DNA of 64,000 bases from assembly GCF_900156745.1 (NCBI RefSeq), contig NZ_LT707065.1, positions 3,038,001 to 3,102,000 of the forward strand, read 5' to 3'. Positions 33,675 through 41,162 of this stretch are shown piece by piece. The DNA comes from Achromobacter sp. MFA1 R4 (GTDB lineage Bacteria; Pseudomonadota; Gammaproteobacteria; Burkholderiales; Burkholderiaceae_B). The first letter of the stretch is position 1. Each line of letters opens with the position of its first letter. A program made the translations under genes and the position numbers. Under the pieces are notes generated by a model. It did not search any database. It saw only the letters and a list, made by a program, of their open reading frames with translations, and was not told where the DNA came from.

Positions 33675-34826
33675 TTACTTAACCAGCGTCCAGTTGCCGT
33701 CCTTGACGGTGATGAGCTCGCGGCCGCGTTCGTCAAAGCCGCTGTGGTCGGCGGCGCTCATGTTGTAGACGCCTTGCGTGCCGACCAGCTCCTTGGTCTG
33801 TTCCAGGGCATCGCGCAGCGCGCTGCGGAACTCCTTGGTGCCCGGCTTGCCGGCCTTTTCGGCCAGCGGCACGGCCTTTTCCAGCAGCAGGCCGGCGTCG
33901 TAGACGTTGGCGCCGAAGGTGGCGGGCTTGGAGCCGTTGAGCTTTTCGTAGGCGGCGATGTAGTCGGTGGCGACCTTCTTGGACGGGTTGCTGTCCGGCA
34001 TTTCGGGCAGCACCAGCATCAGGCTGGCGGCCAGCACCGTGCCTTCCACCTTCTTGCCGCCCAGCTTCAGGAAGTCGGGCAGCGCGGCGCCGTGCGTCTG
34101 GTAGAACTTGCCCTTGTAGCCCTGATCGAACAGCGTCGTCTGCGGCAGCACGCTGGCGGCGCCGGGGGCGGCCACCAGCACGGCGTCCGGCTTGGCGGCC
34201 AGGATCTTCAGCGCCTGGCCCGTGACCGAGCTGTCAAAGCGCAGATAGCGCTCGTTGGCGGTGACCTTGATGCCCTTTTCGGTGGCCATGGCGGAGAAGA
34301 CCTTGTACCAGTTCTCGCCATAGGGATCGTTCAGGCCGATGAAGCCGACCGTCTTGATGCCGGTCTTGGCCATGTGGTCCACCAGCGCGCGCGCAATGAT
34401 GTCGTCGTTCTGCGTGGTCTTGAACACCCACTTCTTCTGGTCGTTCATCGGCAGCACCACCGCGGCGGTGCCCACCGGCGCCAGCATCGGCACGCCGGCC
34501 TCGGCCGCGAACTGGATCACGCCCATGGCGTTGGGCGAGCCCGACGGGCCGATCAGCGCGTCCACGTTCTGCTCCGAGATCAGCTTCTTGAAGGCCGTGA
34601 CCGAGTTGGTGGAATCGCTGGCGTCATCCAGCGAGATGTATTCCACGGTCAGGTCGCCGATCTTCTTGGGCAGCAGCGGCACCGTGTTCTTCTGCGGAAT
34701 CCCGACCAGCGCGGTGGGACCGGTGGACGAGGTGACCACGCCGACCTTGACCTGCGCCAGGGCGGGCAGGGCGAACAGGGCGGCGACGGCGGCGGCAGCG
34801 GCCAGGGGGAGTTTCTTCGACAGCAT
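33675..34826 (-). CDS. Periplasmic ligand-binding protein of the HAAT importer (LivK type)
   Basis: A 383-residue periplasmic binding protein. It has a clear signal peptide, MLSKKLPLAAAAAVAALFA, ending in ALAQ with cleavage near residue 25, then a type I periplasmic-binding fold starting VKVGVVTSSTGPTALVGIPQ. ISEQNVDALIGPSGSPNAMG is the ligand-pocket block where Ser/Thr bind the ligand carboxylate. The protein is in the subgroup (Peripla_BP_6) that includes binding proteins for aromatic acids such as benzoates and phenylacetates, as well as for branched-chain amino acids. Placed directly downstream of the catabolic enzymes, it likely binds the aromatic acid substrate, in my reading indole-3-acetate. 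Confidence 0.9.
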   Translation of the reverse strand: MLSKKLPLAAAAAVAALFALPALAQVKVGVVTSSTGPTALVGIPQKNTVPLLPKKIGDLTVEYISLDDASDSTNSVTAFKKLISEQNVDALIGPSGSPNAMGVIQFAAEAGVPMLAPVGTAAVVLPMNDQKKWVFKTTQNDDIIARALVDHMAKTGIKTVGFIGLNDPYGENWYKVFSAMATEKGIKVTANERYLRFDSSVTGQALKILAAKPDAVLVAAPGAASVLPQTTLFDQGYKGKFYQTHGAALPDFLKLGGKKVEGTVLAASLMLVLPEMPDSNPSKKVATDYIAAYEKLNGSKPATFGANVYDAGLLLEKAVPLAEKAGKPGTKEFRSALRDALEQTKELVGTQGVYNMSAADHSGFDERGRELITVKDGNWTLVK

Positions 34827-35003
34827 GGCAAAACCTCCGGATAGGGAGCAGAGTGGGAGTGCGGCTGGAAAGCGGAGAAGAGCGGGAACTGCGGGAATAC
34901 TTGTTGCTTAAAATTTCTTACCATCAAGGATCAGCACTGTAGACCCGGGTCCCGGTGCTTACCTATCCGTCAAAACCCGAAGCGCGACGCGCGCGACGGG
35001 CAA

Positions 35004-35732
35004 TCAGATGGTGATGGCGCTGACGCTGGCGCCGCCGCAGACGAACAGCGTCTGGCCGGTGACGAAGCTGTTGGCGGGATCGGCGAAGAACATGACGGCG
35101 CGCGCCACGTCGTCCGAACGGCCCAGGCGCTTGACCGGGATGCCTTCGGCCAGCTTCTTTTCGCGCTCGCTGCCGGCCTCGATCACCTCGTAGAACATGT
35201 CGGTCTGGATGGGGCCCGGCGCCACGACGTTGACCGTGATGCCGTACGGCGCCAGTTCCAGCGACCAGGTGCGGGCCATGCCCACCATGCCGGCCTTGGT
35301 GGCGGAATAGGCGGTGCGCGTGGGCAGCCCCAGCGCGCCGCGCGACGACATCATGACGATGCGGCCGAACCTGCGTTCCTGCATGCCCGGCAGGGCCGCC
35401 TGCACCAGGCTGATGGCCGCGCCCAGGTGGATCTGCGTGAGGCCGTGCAGTTCCTCCTGCGTGACCTGCGGCAGCAGGTTGGGCCAGATCACCCCTGCGT
35501 TGTGGATAACGTGGCTGACGGGGAATTTCGCCGCCACCTCGGCGCCGGCCTGCGCAGTGGCCGCCGCGTCCAGCAGGTCCACCTGCACGTTATGCAGGCG
35601 CGGATGCGAGAAGTCCGCCGCGCGGCGCGCCATCGAGATCACCTCGTAGCCCGCGTCCAGCATGCTGCGGCAGATTTCCGCCCCGATGCCGGCGCTGCCG
35701 CCGGTCACGATGGCCACATGGGTTTGCGTCAT
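35004..35732 (-). CDS. Short-chain dehydrogenase/reductase
   Basis: A 242-residue classical SDR with an intact active site: the cofactor motif TGGSAGIG at 10-17, NAG at 78-80, catalytic serine in MMSSRGALG (129/130), Tyr142 and Lys146 in YSATK, and the PGPIQTDM block after strand six. The presence of Arg36-Arg37 just after strand two suggests NADP(H). It should oxidise or reduce a hydroxy/keto group of a pathway intermediate; in the auxin-degradation model a reduction or oxidation at the dioxindole/isatin level is possible, but its substrate is not shown by sequence. It is 37 bases downstream of the cyclase gene. Confidence 0.9.
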   Translation of the reverse strand: MTQTHVAIVTGGSAGIGAEICRSMLDAGYEVISMARRAADFSHPRLHNVQVDLLDAAATAQAGAEVAAKFPVSHVIHNAGVIWPNLLPQVTQEELHGLTQIHLGAAISLVQAALPGMQERRFGRIVMMSSRGALGLPTRTAYSATKAGMVGMARTWSLELAPYGITVNVVAPGPIQTDMFYEVIEAGSEREKKLAEGIPVKRLGRSDDVARAVMFFADPANSFVTGQTLFVCGGASVSAITI

Positions 35733-35769
35733 GTTTTCCCCTTGATTTATTGGTCTGGGCCGAAACGGA

Positions 35770-36555
35770 TCAGGCCGTGGGCGCCAGCGCCAGCACGCGC
35801 AGCGGACTGCCCGAGCCGCTGCGGATCTTGAGCGGCGCCGAGAAGATCACCGCGCCCGTGGCCGGCAGCTGGTCCAGGTTGGTCAGGCACTGCAGGCCGT
35901 AGCGGTTGTTGCCGTGCATGTAGTAGTGGCAGGGGTAGGGCGGATCCAGGTGCTGGGCCTGGCCGGCGTCGGTGCCCACCGACTCGGTGCCAAAGCCATG
36001 CACGTCGCGCTCTTTGATGAGCCAGGGCACGACCTCCGCGTCCGGGCCCGGCGAATGCGCGCCGTCGGCCTGCATGTTCAGGTATTCGGCGGGCTTGGCG
36101 CGCTTGGACCAGTCGGTGCGCATCAGCACCCAGGACCGCGCCGGGATGCGCCCGTGCTGTTCTTCCCATTTCTTGACGAAATCGATGGTCAGCAGAAAGT
36201 CCGGATTGCCGGCCGCTTCCGCCGAACAGTCGATCACGCAGGCGCTGGCGATGAAGGCGTCGATGGGAATCGTGTCCACCGTGTTGTCCGGCTGGTCCTT
36301 GCCCGTGACCCAGTGCGCGGGCGCGTCGAAGTGCGTGCCGGTGTGTTCCGAGCAAGAGAAGTTGTTCCAGTACCAGGCCGGCCCGCGCTCGTCGTAGCGC
36401 GAGATTTCCTCGATCCGGAACGGCCAGGCCTGGCCGAATTCCGGCGGCAGCACGATGGTCGGGAATTCCGGCGTCAGGGTTTCGGTCAGGTCCACCAGGC
36501 GGATGCGTCCGGAGACCAGTTCGGTCATGAATTGGGCAAGAATGGGTTGACTCAC
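35770..36555 (-). CDS. Cyclase-family metal-dependent hydrolase, isatin hydrolase candidate
   Basis: The 261-residue protein belongs to the cyclase superfamily (PF04199), which contains kynurenine formamidase and isatin hydrolase. The metal-binding signature HTGTHFDAPAH is at residues 71-81 (His71, His75, Asp77, His81), and LVDLTETLTPEFPTI is the conserved start. Isatin hydrolases open the lactam of isatin to isatinate using manganese. Membership in an operon with a Rieske oxygenase, IorAB and CoA enzymes makes isatin a good candidate substrate; another cyclic amide or lactone is the alternative. The start is a GTG at 36555, eight bases after an AGGAG site; the upstream in-frame ATG lies beyond an intergenic palindrome and in the next gene. 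Confidence 0.8.
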   Translation of the reverse strand: MSQPILAQFMTELVSGRIRLVDLTETLTPEFPTIVLPPEFGQAWPFRIEEISRYDERGPAWYWNNFSCSEHTGTHFDAPAHWVTGKDQPDNTVDTIPIDAFIASACVIDCSAEAAGNPDFLLTIDFVKKWEEQHGRIPARSWVLMRTDWSKRAKPAEYLNMQADGAHSPGPDAEVVPWLIKERDVHGFGTESVGTDAGQAQHLDPPYPCHYYMHGNNRYGLQCLTNLDQLPATGAVIFSAPLKIRSGSGSPLRVLALAPTA

Positions 36556-36580
36556 GATGCGCTCTCCTGTTGGTTCTTTA

Positions 36581-36616
36581 GGTGTCAGACACCGGGTTGG
36601 CGGGGTGTCAGACACC
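36581..36616. repeat. Two direct copies of the palindrome GGTGTCAGACACC
   Basis: The 13-base palindrome occurs at 36581-36593 and 36604-36616, separated by ten bases. The second copy contains the TGA stop of the DUF35-SDR gene (36608-36610). A related motif with CAGACACCGCCCGC context recurs at 58393-58409, so it is a dispersed element rather than a local duplication. Function unknown. Confidence 0.7.
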
Positions 36617-37858
36617 GCCCGCGCCCAGCTCTCTTTCCAGTCCCTTCGGGTTCTCGGCCAGTCTTGCGCGGAATTCCTGCGCCACGTCGCCGACATACAC
36701 GTCCTCGGTGCCGTCCTTCAGCGCGCGCACGATGGCCGCCGCGATCGCGGCCGGCGCCACGCGCGGCGGCGGCGTGCGCTGCTCCCATTCGTGGTCGACC
36801 GGGCCGGGGAACACGTTCACGACCCGCACCCCTGCCGCACGCATCTCCGCGCGCAGGCATTGCGCCAGGGAGAGTGCCGCGGCCTTGGATGCCGACCACA
36901 TGCCGCGGGACGGCAGGTTCATGTGCGCGTAGATCGACAGCACGTTGACCCACGCCGCGGCGCTGTTCACGCCATCTGCCGCCCGGCCGCAGAGCGCGGG
37001 GCCGAAGCTTTGCGCCAGCCGCATCAGGCCCAGCACGTTCACGTCCATGGCGTCGCGCGCGGTGTTTACGTCCTTGCGGTTCAACAGGCCGCCTTCGCGC
37101 TCCAGGTCCGCCGTGTTCACCAGGATCTCGACTTTGCCGCCAATCGAGGCGGCCACGCGTTCGACGGAATCGGTATCGGTCACGTCTAGCGTCACGGCCT
37201 GCACGCGCGGATCGGCCGCCAGCGCGTCGAAGGCGGCATCGCGCTTCCAGGCCTGCGGATCGCCCAGGAAGACCAGCGGGCTGCCCGCGTCCAGCAGCGC
37301 GCGCGCCACCGCCTGGCCAACGGCCGATTTGCCGTCGGTGACCAGCGCGCGGCGGAATTTCGGGTCGCACGAGGTTTCGCGCAGCGTCTTGTCGTCTTCC
37401 ATGTTCGGGGTATTCCTTTCGGGCAGGGCGATCATCACGGCCTGGCCGCTGCGGTCCAGTTTCAGGGCCAGGCGCACGCGGCCGCCGTCGATGCAGTCCT
37501 GGTGGACGTGCGCCACGACGGACGGCCCGGCGTCCATCCGCACCGTGCCCACGCGCCAGGGCAGGCGTTCGCGGAAGTACAGGTCGTTGCTGTGATGCAG
37601 GGTCGTGCTGACGAGCAGCACGCCGTTCGGGTCGGCAGGGCGCCAGGGCAGATGTTCGGACAGGCAATGGCCGCAGACCTCGCGCGGCGGATACTGCACC
37701 GTGCCGCAGTCGGCGCAGGTCTGCAGATCGAAACGCCCTTCGGCGGCGGCGGCGGTCAGGCCCAGCGCGCTGCGGCTGCGCGAGCCGGGCGGCAGCGTGG
37801 GCTGCCGGGTCCGCGCGACGGGATTCTTGCGGGGCGGCTTGGCCAGCGGCTCGGTCAT
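36608..37858 (-). CDS. DUF35 zinc-ribbon/OB-fold protein fused to a degenerate SDR domain
   Basis: A 416-residue fusion. Residues about 40-145 form a DUF35 unit: zinc-ribbon cysteines Cys48, Cys51, Cys62 and Cys65 (TCADCGTVQYPPREVCGHC), then an OB fold. DUF35 proteins are obligate partners of thiolase-fold enzymes such as Ltp2, and the thiolase-like gene overlaps this one by four bases. Residues about 165-405 are SDR-like, but the catalytic sites are altered: the glycine-rich loop reads TDGKSAVG instead of TGxxxGIG, NAG is NTA, and the catalytic tyrosine is Trp321 (GMWSASKAA), while Ser308 and Lys325 remain. The SDR half is therefore probably structural or binds a CoA ester. A Met at residue 153 could allow separate expression of the SDR half. 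Confidence 0.85.
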   Translation of the reverse strand: MTEPLAKPPRKNPVARTRQPTLPPGSRSRSALGLTAAAAEGRFDLQTCADCGTVQYPPREVCGHCLSEHLPWRPADPNGVLLVSTTLHHSNDLYFRERLPWRVGTVRMDAGPSVVAHVHQDCIDGGRVRLALKLDRSGQAVMIALPERNTPNMEDDKTLRETSCDPKFRRALVTDGKSAVGQAVARALLDAGSPLVFLGDPQAWKRDAAFDALAADPRVQAVTLDVTDTDSVERVAASIGGKVEILVNTADLEREGGLLNRKDVNTARDAMDVNVLGLMRLAQSFGPALCGRAADGVNSAAAWVNVLSIYAHMNLPSRGMWSASKAAALSLAQCLRAEMRAAGVRVVNVFPGPVDHEWEQRTPPPRVAPAAIAAAIVRALKDGTEDVYVGDVAQEFRARLAENPKGLERELGAGGV

Positions 37859-39024
37859 GCGTCGCTCCTTGCCAGGATGGCCGCGGCCGTGCACAGCCCG
37901 CGGTCGTAATTGATCATGCCGAAGCCGCTGACCAGCCCCAGGCGCGCATCGGCCACCTGGGTGCCGCCCGCGGTGCCGGTCAACTGGCGCAGCGCCTCGA
38001 CCAGGCCGAGATACCCCCCGGCCGCGCCCGCCTGGCCCACCGACAACTGGCCGCCGTTGGTGTTGAACGGGAAGCTGCCGTCCACGGTGAAGGTGTTGTC
38101 CCGCACGAACTGCGGGGCCGCGCCTTTGTCGCAGAAGCCCAGGTCTTCGATCTGCATCAGGTTGATGACCGGGTAGTCGTCGTAGGCCTGCAGGAAATCC
38201 ATGTCGGCGGGGGCGGCCCCAGCCTGTCCGTACAGTTCGTCTACGTCCAGGGTCCAGCCGCCTCGGGTCTGGACCGGGTCGTCGATCCAGGCGTTGTGGC
38301 GTTCGATGGTGGACAGGATGCGCGCGTAAGGCAGCTTCAGCGCCCGTGCGCGGTCCTCGCTCATGACCAGGAAGGCGTCGGCGCCGGCGCAGGGCATGAC
38401 GCAGTCGAACAGGTGGATCGGCTCGGTGATGACGCGCGCGTCCAGATACTGCGCCAGCGTCAGCGGCTTCTTCATGAGGGCGTGCGGATAGCGCAGGGCG
38501 TTGTCGCGCTGCGCCACGCACAGCTTGCCGAAATCCTCGCGGGTGGCGCCGGTCTGGCGCATGTAGTTGGCCGTCAGCAGCGCGAAGCTGGCGTTCGGGC
38601 CGCCCGCGCCATAGGGGTAGACGGCGTCCTGCGCAAAGCGCGAAAACTGGCTGACCGTGTTGCGGAACGAGTCCACGTGGTTGGTGTCGCCGGCCAGGCA
38701 GGCCACGACCTCGGCGTCGCCCGCCTGCACGGCGCGCGCCGCGCGGCGCAGCGCGGCCACGCCGCTCGCGCCGCCCATCGGAATGTGGTCGAGCCAGCGC
38801 GGCGTCATCCCCAGGTGCTGGACCAGGCCGACCGCGGTGTCGGGCGCGAGCGTGAAGCTGGACACGCACAGGCCGTCGACGTCGGTCTTGGCCAGGCCGG
38901 ACTGCCGGATCAGCGCGCCCAGCGCGCGTCCCAGCCACCAGTGCGCGGCATGCGTGGAGTAGCGTTCGTACGGAATCGTGACGGGCAGGGCCGCCACGAC
39001 GCCGTCGTAGCCCAGGCGGCTCAT
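37855..39024 (-). CDS. Thiolase-fold (SCP-x/Ltp2-like) lyase without catalytic cysteine
   Basis: A 389-residue member of the thiolase superfamily, lipid-transfer/SCP-x branch. Where thiolases have the acylated nucleophile (C-G-S-G or C-A-T-G), this protein has GGASG at 84-88, so Gly85 replaces the cysteine. Proteins of this branch such as Ltp2 pair with a DUF35 partner and catalyse retro-aldol cleavage of tertiary 3-hydroxyacyl-CoA esters, not thiolysis. The DUF35 partner is encoded immediately after, overlapping as ATGA, and a CoA ligase immediately before, also overlapping. In the proposed route it would split dioxindole-3-acetyl-CoA into isatin and acetyl-CoA. The start was fixed by the ATGA junction; the long in-frame extension upstream is antisense-like noise inside the ligase gene. 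Confidence 0.85.
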   Translation of the reverse strand: MSRLGYDGVVAALPVTIPYERYSTHAAHWWLGRALGALIRQSGLAKTDVDGLCVSSFTLAPDTAVGLVQHLGMTPRWLDHIPMGGASGVAALRRAARAVQAGDAEVVACLAGDTNHVDSFRNTVSQFSRFAQDAVYPYGAGGPNASFALLTANYMRQTGATREDFGKLCVAQRDNALRYPHALMKKPLTLAQYLDARVITEPIHLFDCVMPCAGADAFLVMSEDRARALKLPYARILSTIERHNAWIDDPVQTRGGWTLDVDELYGQAGAAPADMDFLQAYDDYPVINLMQIEDLGFCDKGAAPQFVRDNTFTVDGSFPFNTNGGQLSVGQAGAAGGYLGLVEALRQLTGTAGGTQVADARLGLVSGFGMINYDRGLCTAAAILARSDA

Positions 39025-40661
39025 CGGTGGGTCCCCTCGGCCGGGCGCTTCTTCATGTGGCAGGTGTCCACGCAGCGGGTCGTGCCCGGCAGGGTGGGCG
39101 CCAGCGCCTTCATCTCGCCACGCTGGATCTTGTTGGTGGTGGTCAGCGGCAGGCTGTCCACGAACGCGACATAGCCGGGCGCCTTGTAATAGGCCAGTTG
39201 CTCCAGGCTCCATGCCACGATGGCGCGCGCGGCCTCGGCCATCGCGGCCGCGTCGGCGGGCGCGGTCTCGGGCACCACGCAGGCCAGCACCTCGTCGCCG
39301 CGCACCGGGTCCGGCACGGCGGCCACCGCCACCGCCTTGACCAGCGGGTGCTGCATCAGCACGCTTTCCACTTCCACCGCGGAGATGTTCTCGCCGCTGC
39401 GGCGGATGACGTTTTTCTTGCGGTCCACGAAACGCAGGGCGCCGTCGGCCTCGCGGCGCACGATGTCGCCGGTGTGGAACCAGCCGCCTTCCCAGGCCTC
39501 GTTGGTGGCCGCCTCGTCCTTCAGGTAGCCGGCGAAAAAGCCGTAGCGCGGATCGTCCCCGGCGTGGCGCACCAGCAGCTCGCCGGGTTCGCCGATGGCC
39601 GCGGGCTCGCCCGCGTCGGTCACGATGCGCACTTCCACGTCGTCTTCCTCGCTGCCGAAGCTGCTGGTGCCTACGTGGCGCGGCTCCTGGTTGGCGATGA
39701 TGACGGCGCCCGCGCCGGTCTCGGTCATGGCCCAGGCCTCCAGCAGCGGAAAGCCGAAGCGCGCCTCGAAGGGCGCATGCAGCTTGCGGTCCACGCCCGC
39801 GCCGAAGCCGAAGCGGATGGCTGGCTGCCGGTCGCGGTCGGACGGCTCGGCCTTCATCAGGATCGCGGGCATGACGCCCAGGTAGTGCAGCACGGTGGCG
39901 CGCGATTCGCGCACGCTGTCCCACCAGGAACGGGGATGGAAGCGGTCCAGCGGGATCAGGCAGCCGCCCGTCACTACCATCGCCATCGCCGAATACGCCA
40001 TGGCGTTCATGTGCACCAGCGGCAGCGGCGTCAGCATGCGTTCCTGCCCGGGCCGCAGCGCGGCCAGGCCGCCGATGCGCGCGTACCAGCCGCCCGCATG
40101 CAGGAAATAGCGGTTGGGCAGGATGCAGCCCTTGGGGCGGCCGGTGGTGCCCGACGTGTACAGCAGCGCGCACTCGGTCAGTTCGGAAGGCGCCGTGCCT
40201 TGCCGCGGCGCGGGAAAGGGCGCGGCGGGCGGCGCATCGTCCGGCCCCATCACGCGCAGTTCGCGCCCGGCGCGTTGCGCGGCGGCCAGCAGGTCCGCGT
40301 GGCGGCCGGGCAGCGCCACCGCCAGCGCGATCTCGGAGTGGCCGGCCAGGTATTCGAGTTCGGCGGCGCGCAGGTCCGGGTTGATCGGCACCACCGACAC
40401 GCCCAGCGCGTTCAGCGCGAACCAGTGCAGGAAGAAGGCGGGCCGGTTTTCCAGCAGCAGGCCGGCGCGGTGGCCATGGCCGTAGCCGGCCTGGGCGTAC
40501 GCGGCGCGCAGGGTCTCGATGGCGTCGGCCGCCTTGCCGTACGTCAGTTCGCCCGCTTCGATGCCATAGGCGGCGGCCGTTTCCGGCAGGATGCACAGGA
40601 AGGGCTGGCCGCCATGGCGGGCGGCGGTGTCGGCAAAAGCCTGGTGGACGGTGGCGTTCAC
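39021..40661 (-). CDS. AMP-dependent acyl-CoA synthetase
   Basis: A 546-residue member of the ANL superfamily that activates a carboxylic acid to its CoA thioester via an acyl-adenylate. The phosphate-binding P-loop LLYTSGTTGRPKG ends at residue 178; the A5 region EAWAMTETGAGAV, the A7 motif EGGWFHTGDIVRRE with FVDRKKN, and the A10 lysine region TTNKIQRGEMK are all present, so the enzyme looks active. It is most like crotonobetaine/aromatic-acid ligases (CaiC/benzoate type). In context it should make the CoA ester of the ring-hydroxylated product. It lies nine bases after the small oxygenase subunit gene and overlaps the thiolase gene. Confidence 0.92.
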   Translation of the reverse strand: MNATVHQAFADTAARHGGQPFLCILPETAAAYGIEAGELTYGKAADAIETLRAAYAQAGYGHGHRAGLLLENRPAFFLHWFALNALGVSVVPINPDLRAAELEYLAGHSEIALAVALPGRHADLLAAAQRAGRELRVMGPDDAPPAAPFPAPRQGTAPSELTECALLYTSGTTGRPKGCILPNRYFLHAGGWYARIGGLAALRPGQERMLTPLPLVHMNAMAYSAMAMVVTGGCLIPLDRFHPRSWWDSVRESRATVLHYLGVMPAILMKAEPSDRDRQPAIRFGFGAGVDRKLHAPFEARFGFPLLEAWAMTETGAGAVIIANQEPRHVGTSSFGSEEDDVEVRIVTDAGEPAAIGEPGELLVRHAGDDPRYGFFAGYLKDEAATNEAWEGGWFHTGDIVRREADGALRFVDRKKNVIRRSGENISAVEVESVLMQHPLVKAVAVAAVPDPVRGDEVLACVVPETAPADAAAMAEAARAIVAWSLEQLAYYKAPGYVAFVDSLPLTTTNKIQRGEMKALAPTLPGTTRCVDTCHMKKRPAEGTHR

Positions 40662-40670
40662 GCTCCGCTC

Positions 40671-41162
40671 CTACATGAACAATTGGATGTTGCCGAAGGC
40701 CGCGTCGCAGTTGACGAGGTCCACGCGCTTCAAGCGGATGCGCAGCGCGCCGTCCTGCTCCACCAGATGGTGCGTCGCCCAGCCCGCGTACAGCGTCTGC
40801 ACATCCAGCCGGGTTTCGACGTAATGGAACGCGGTGCGCACCACGTGGCGGCCCTCGGCCGGCGCGGATTCCGGATGGCCGTGCTCGATGGCCGGCGCCT
40901 GCAGCAGATGATGGCAGCGGCTCTTGGGCTGCTGCGAGAACGTGCGCTGGCCCGCCAGCCGCTCCACGCGCACGCGCAGCAGCAGCTTGTCCTCGTACAT
41001 CAGCGAGGCGTGCAGCTTCGGGTCCGTCTGGCCGTGGGCCAGCGGCATCCAGTAGTAGCCGTCGTCGGTGTAGAGGTCCAGCCAGTCCTCGAAGCGCAGC
41101 TCGTCCAGCATGCGCGCTTCGGCATAGACAAAATCGATCAACTCGCGGTCGCTTGCGCTCAT
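40671..41162 (-). CDS. Rieske oxygenase small (beta) subunit, catabolic operon
   Basis: A 163-residue NTF2-fold beta subunit. The N-terminal helix with FVYAEARMLDELRFEDWLDLY and the following TDDGYYWMPLAHGQTDPKLH are diagnostic for ring-hydroxylating dioxygenase beta chains, as is the C-terminal LKRVDLVNCDAAFGNIQLFM. Its start codon overlaps the stop of the alpha subunit (ATGA); an in-frame start 60 bases further upstream lies inside the alpha gene and was rejected. With the alpha subunit and reductase it forms a two-component oxygenase, which I propose hydroxylates indole-3-acetate (IadE-like). Confidence 0.88.
   Translation of the reverse strand: MSASDRELIDFVYAEARMLDELRFEDWLDLYTDDGYYWMPLAHGQTDPKLHASLMYEDKLLLRVRVERLAGQRTFSQQPKSRCHHLLQAPAIEHGHPESAPAEGRHVVRTAFHYVETRLDVQTLYAGWATHHLVEQDGALRIRLKRVDLVNCDAAFGNIQLFM

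Noticed and set aside
39025..40596. Upstream extension of the thiolase-like gene through the CoA-ligase gene
   Set aside because: The CoA-ligase frame has full ANL motifs; the thiolase start is fixed by the ATGA junction at 39021-39024.
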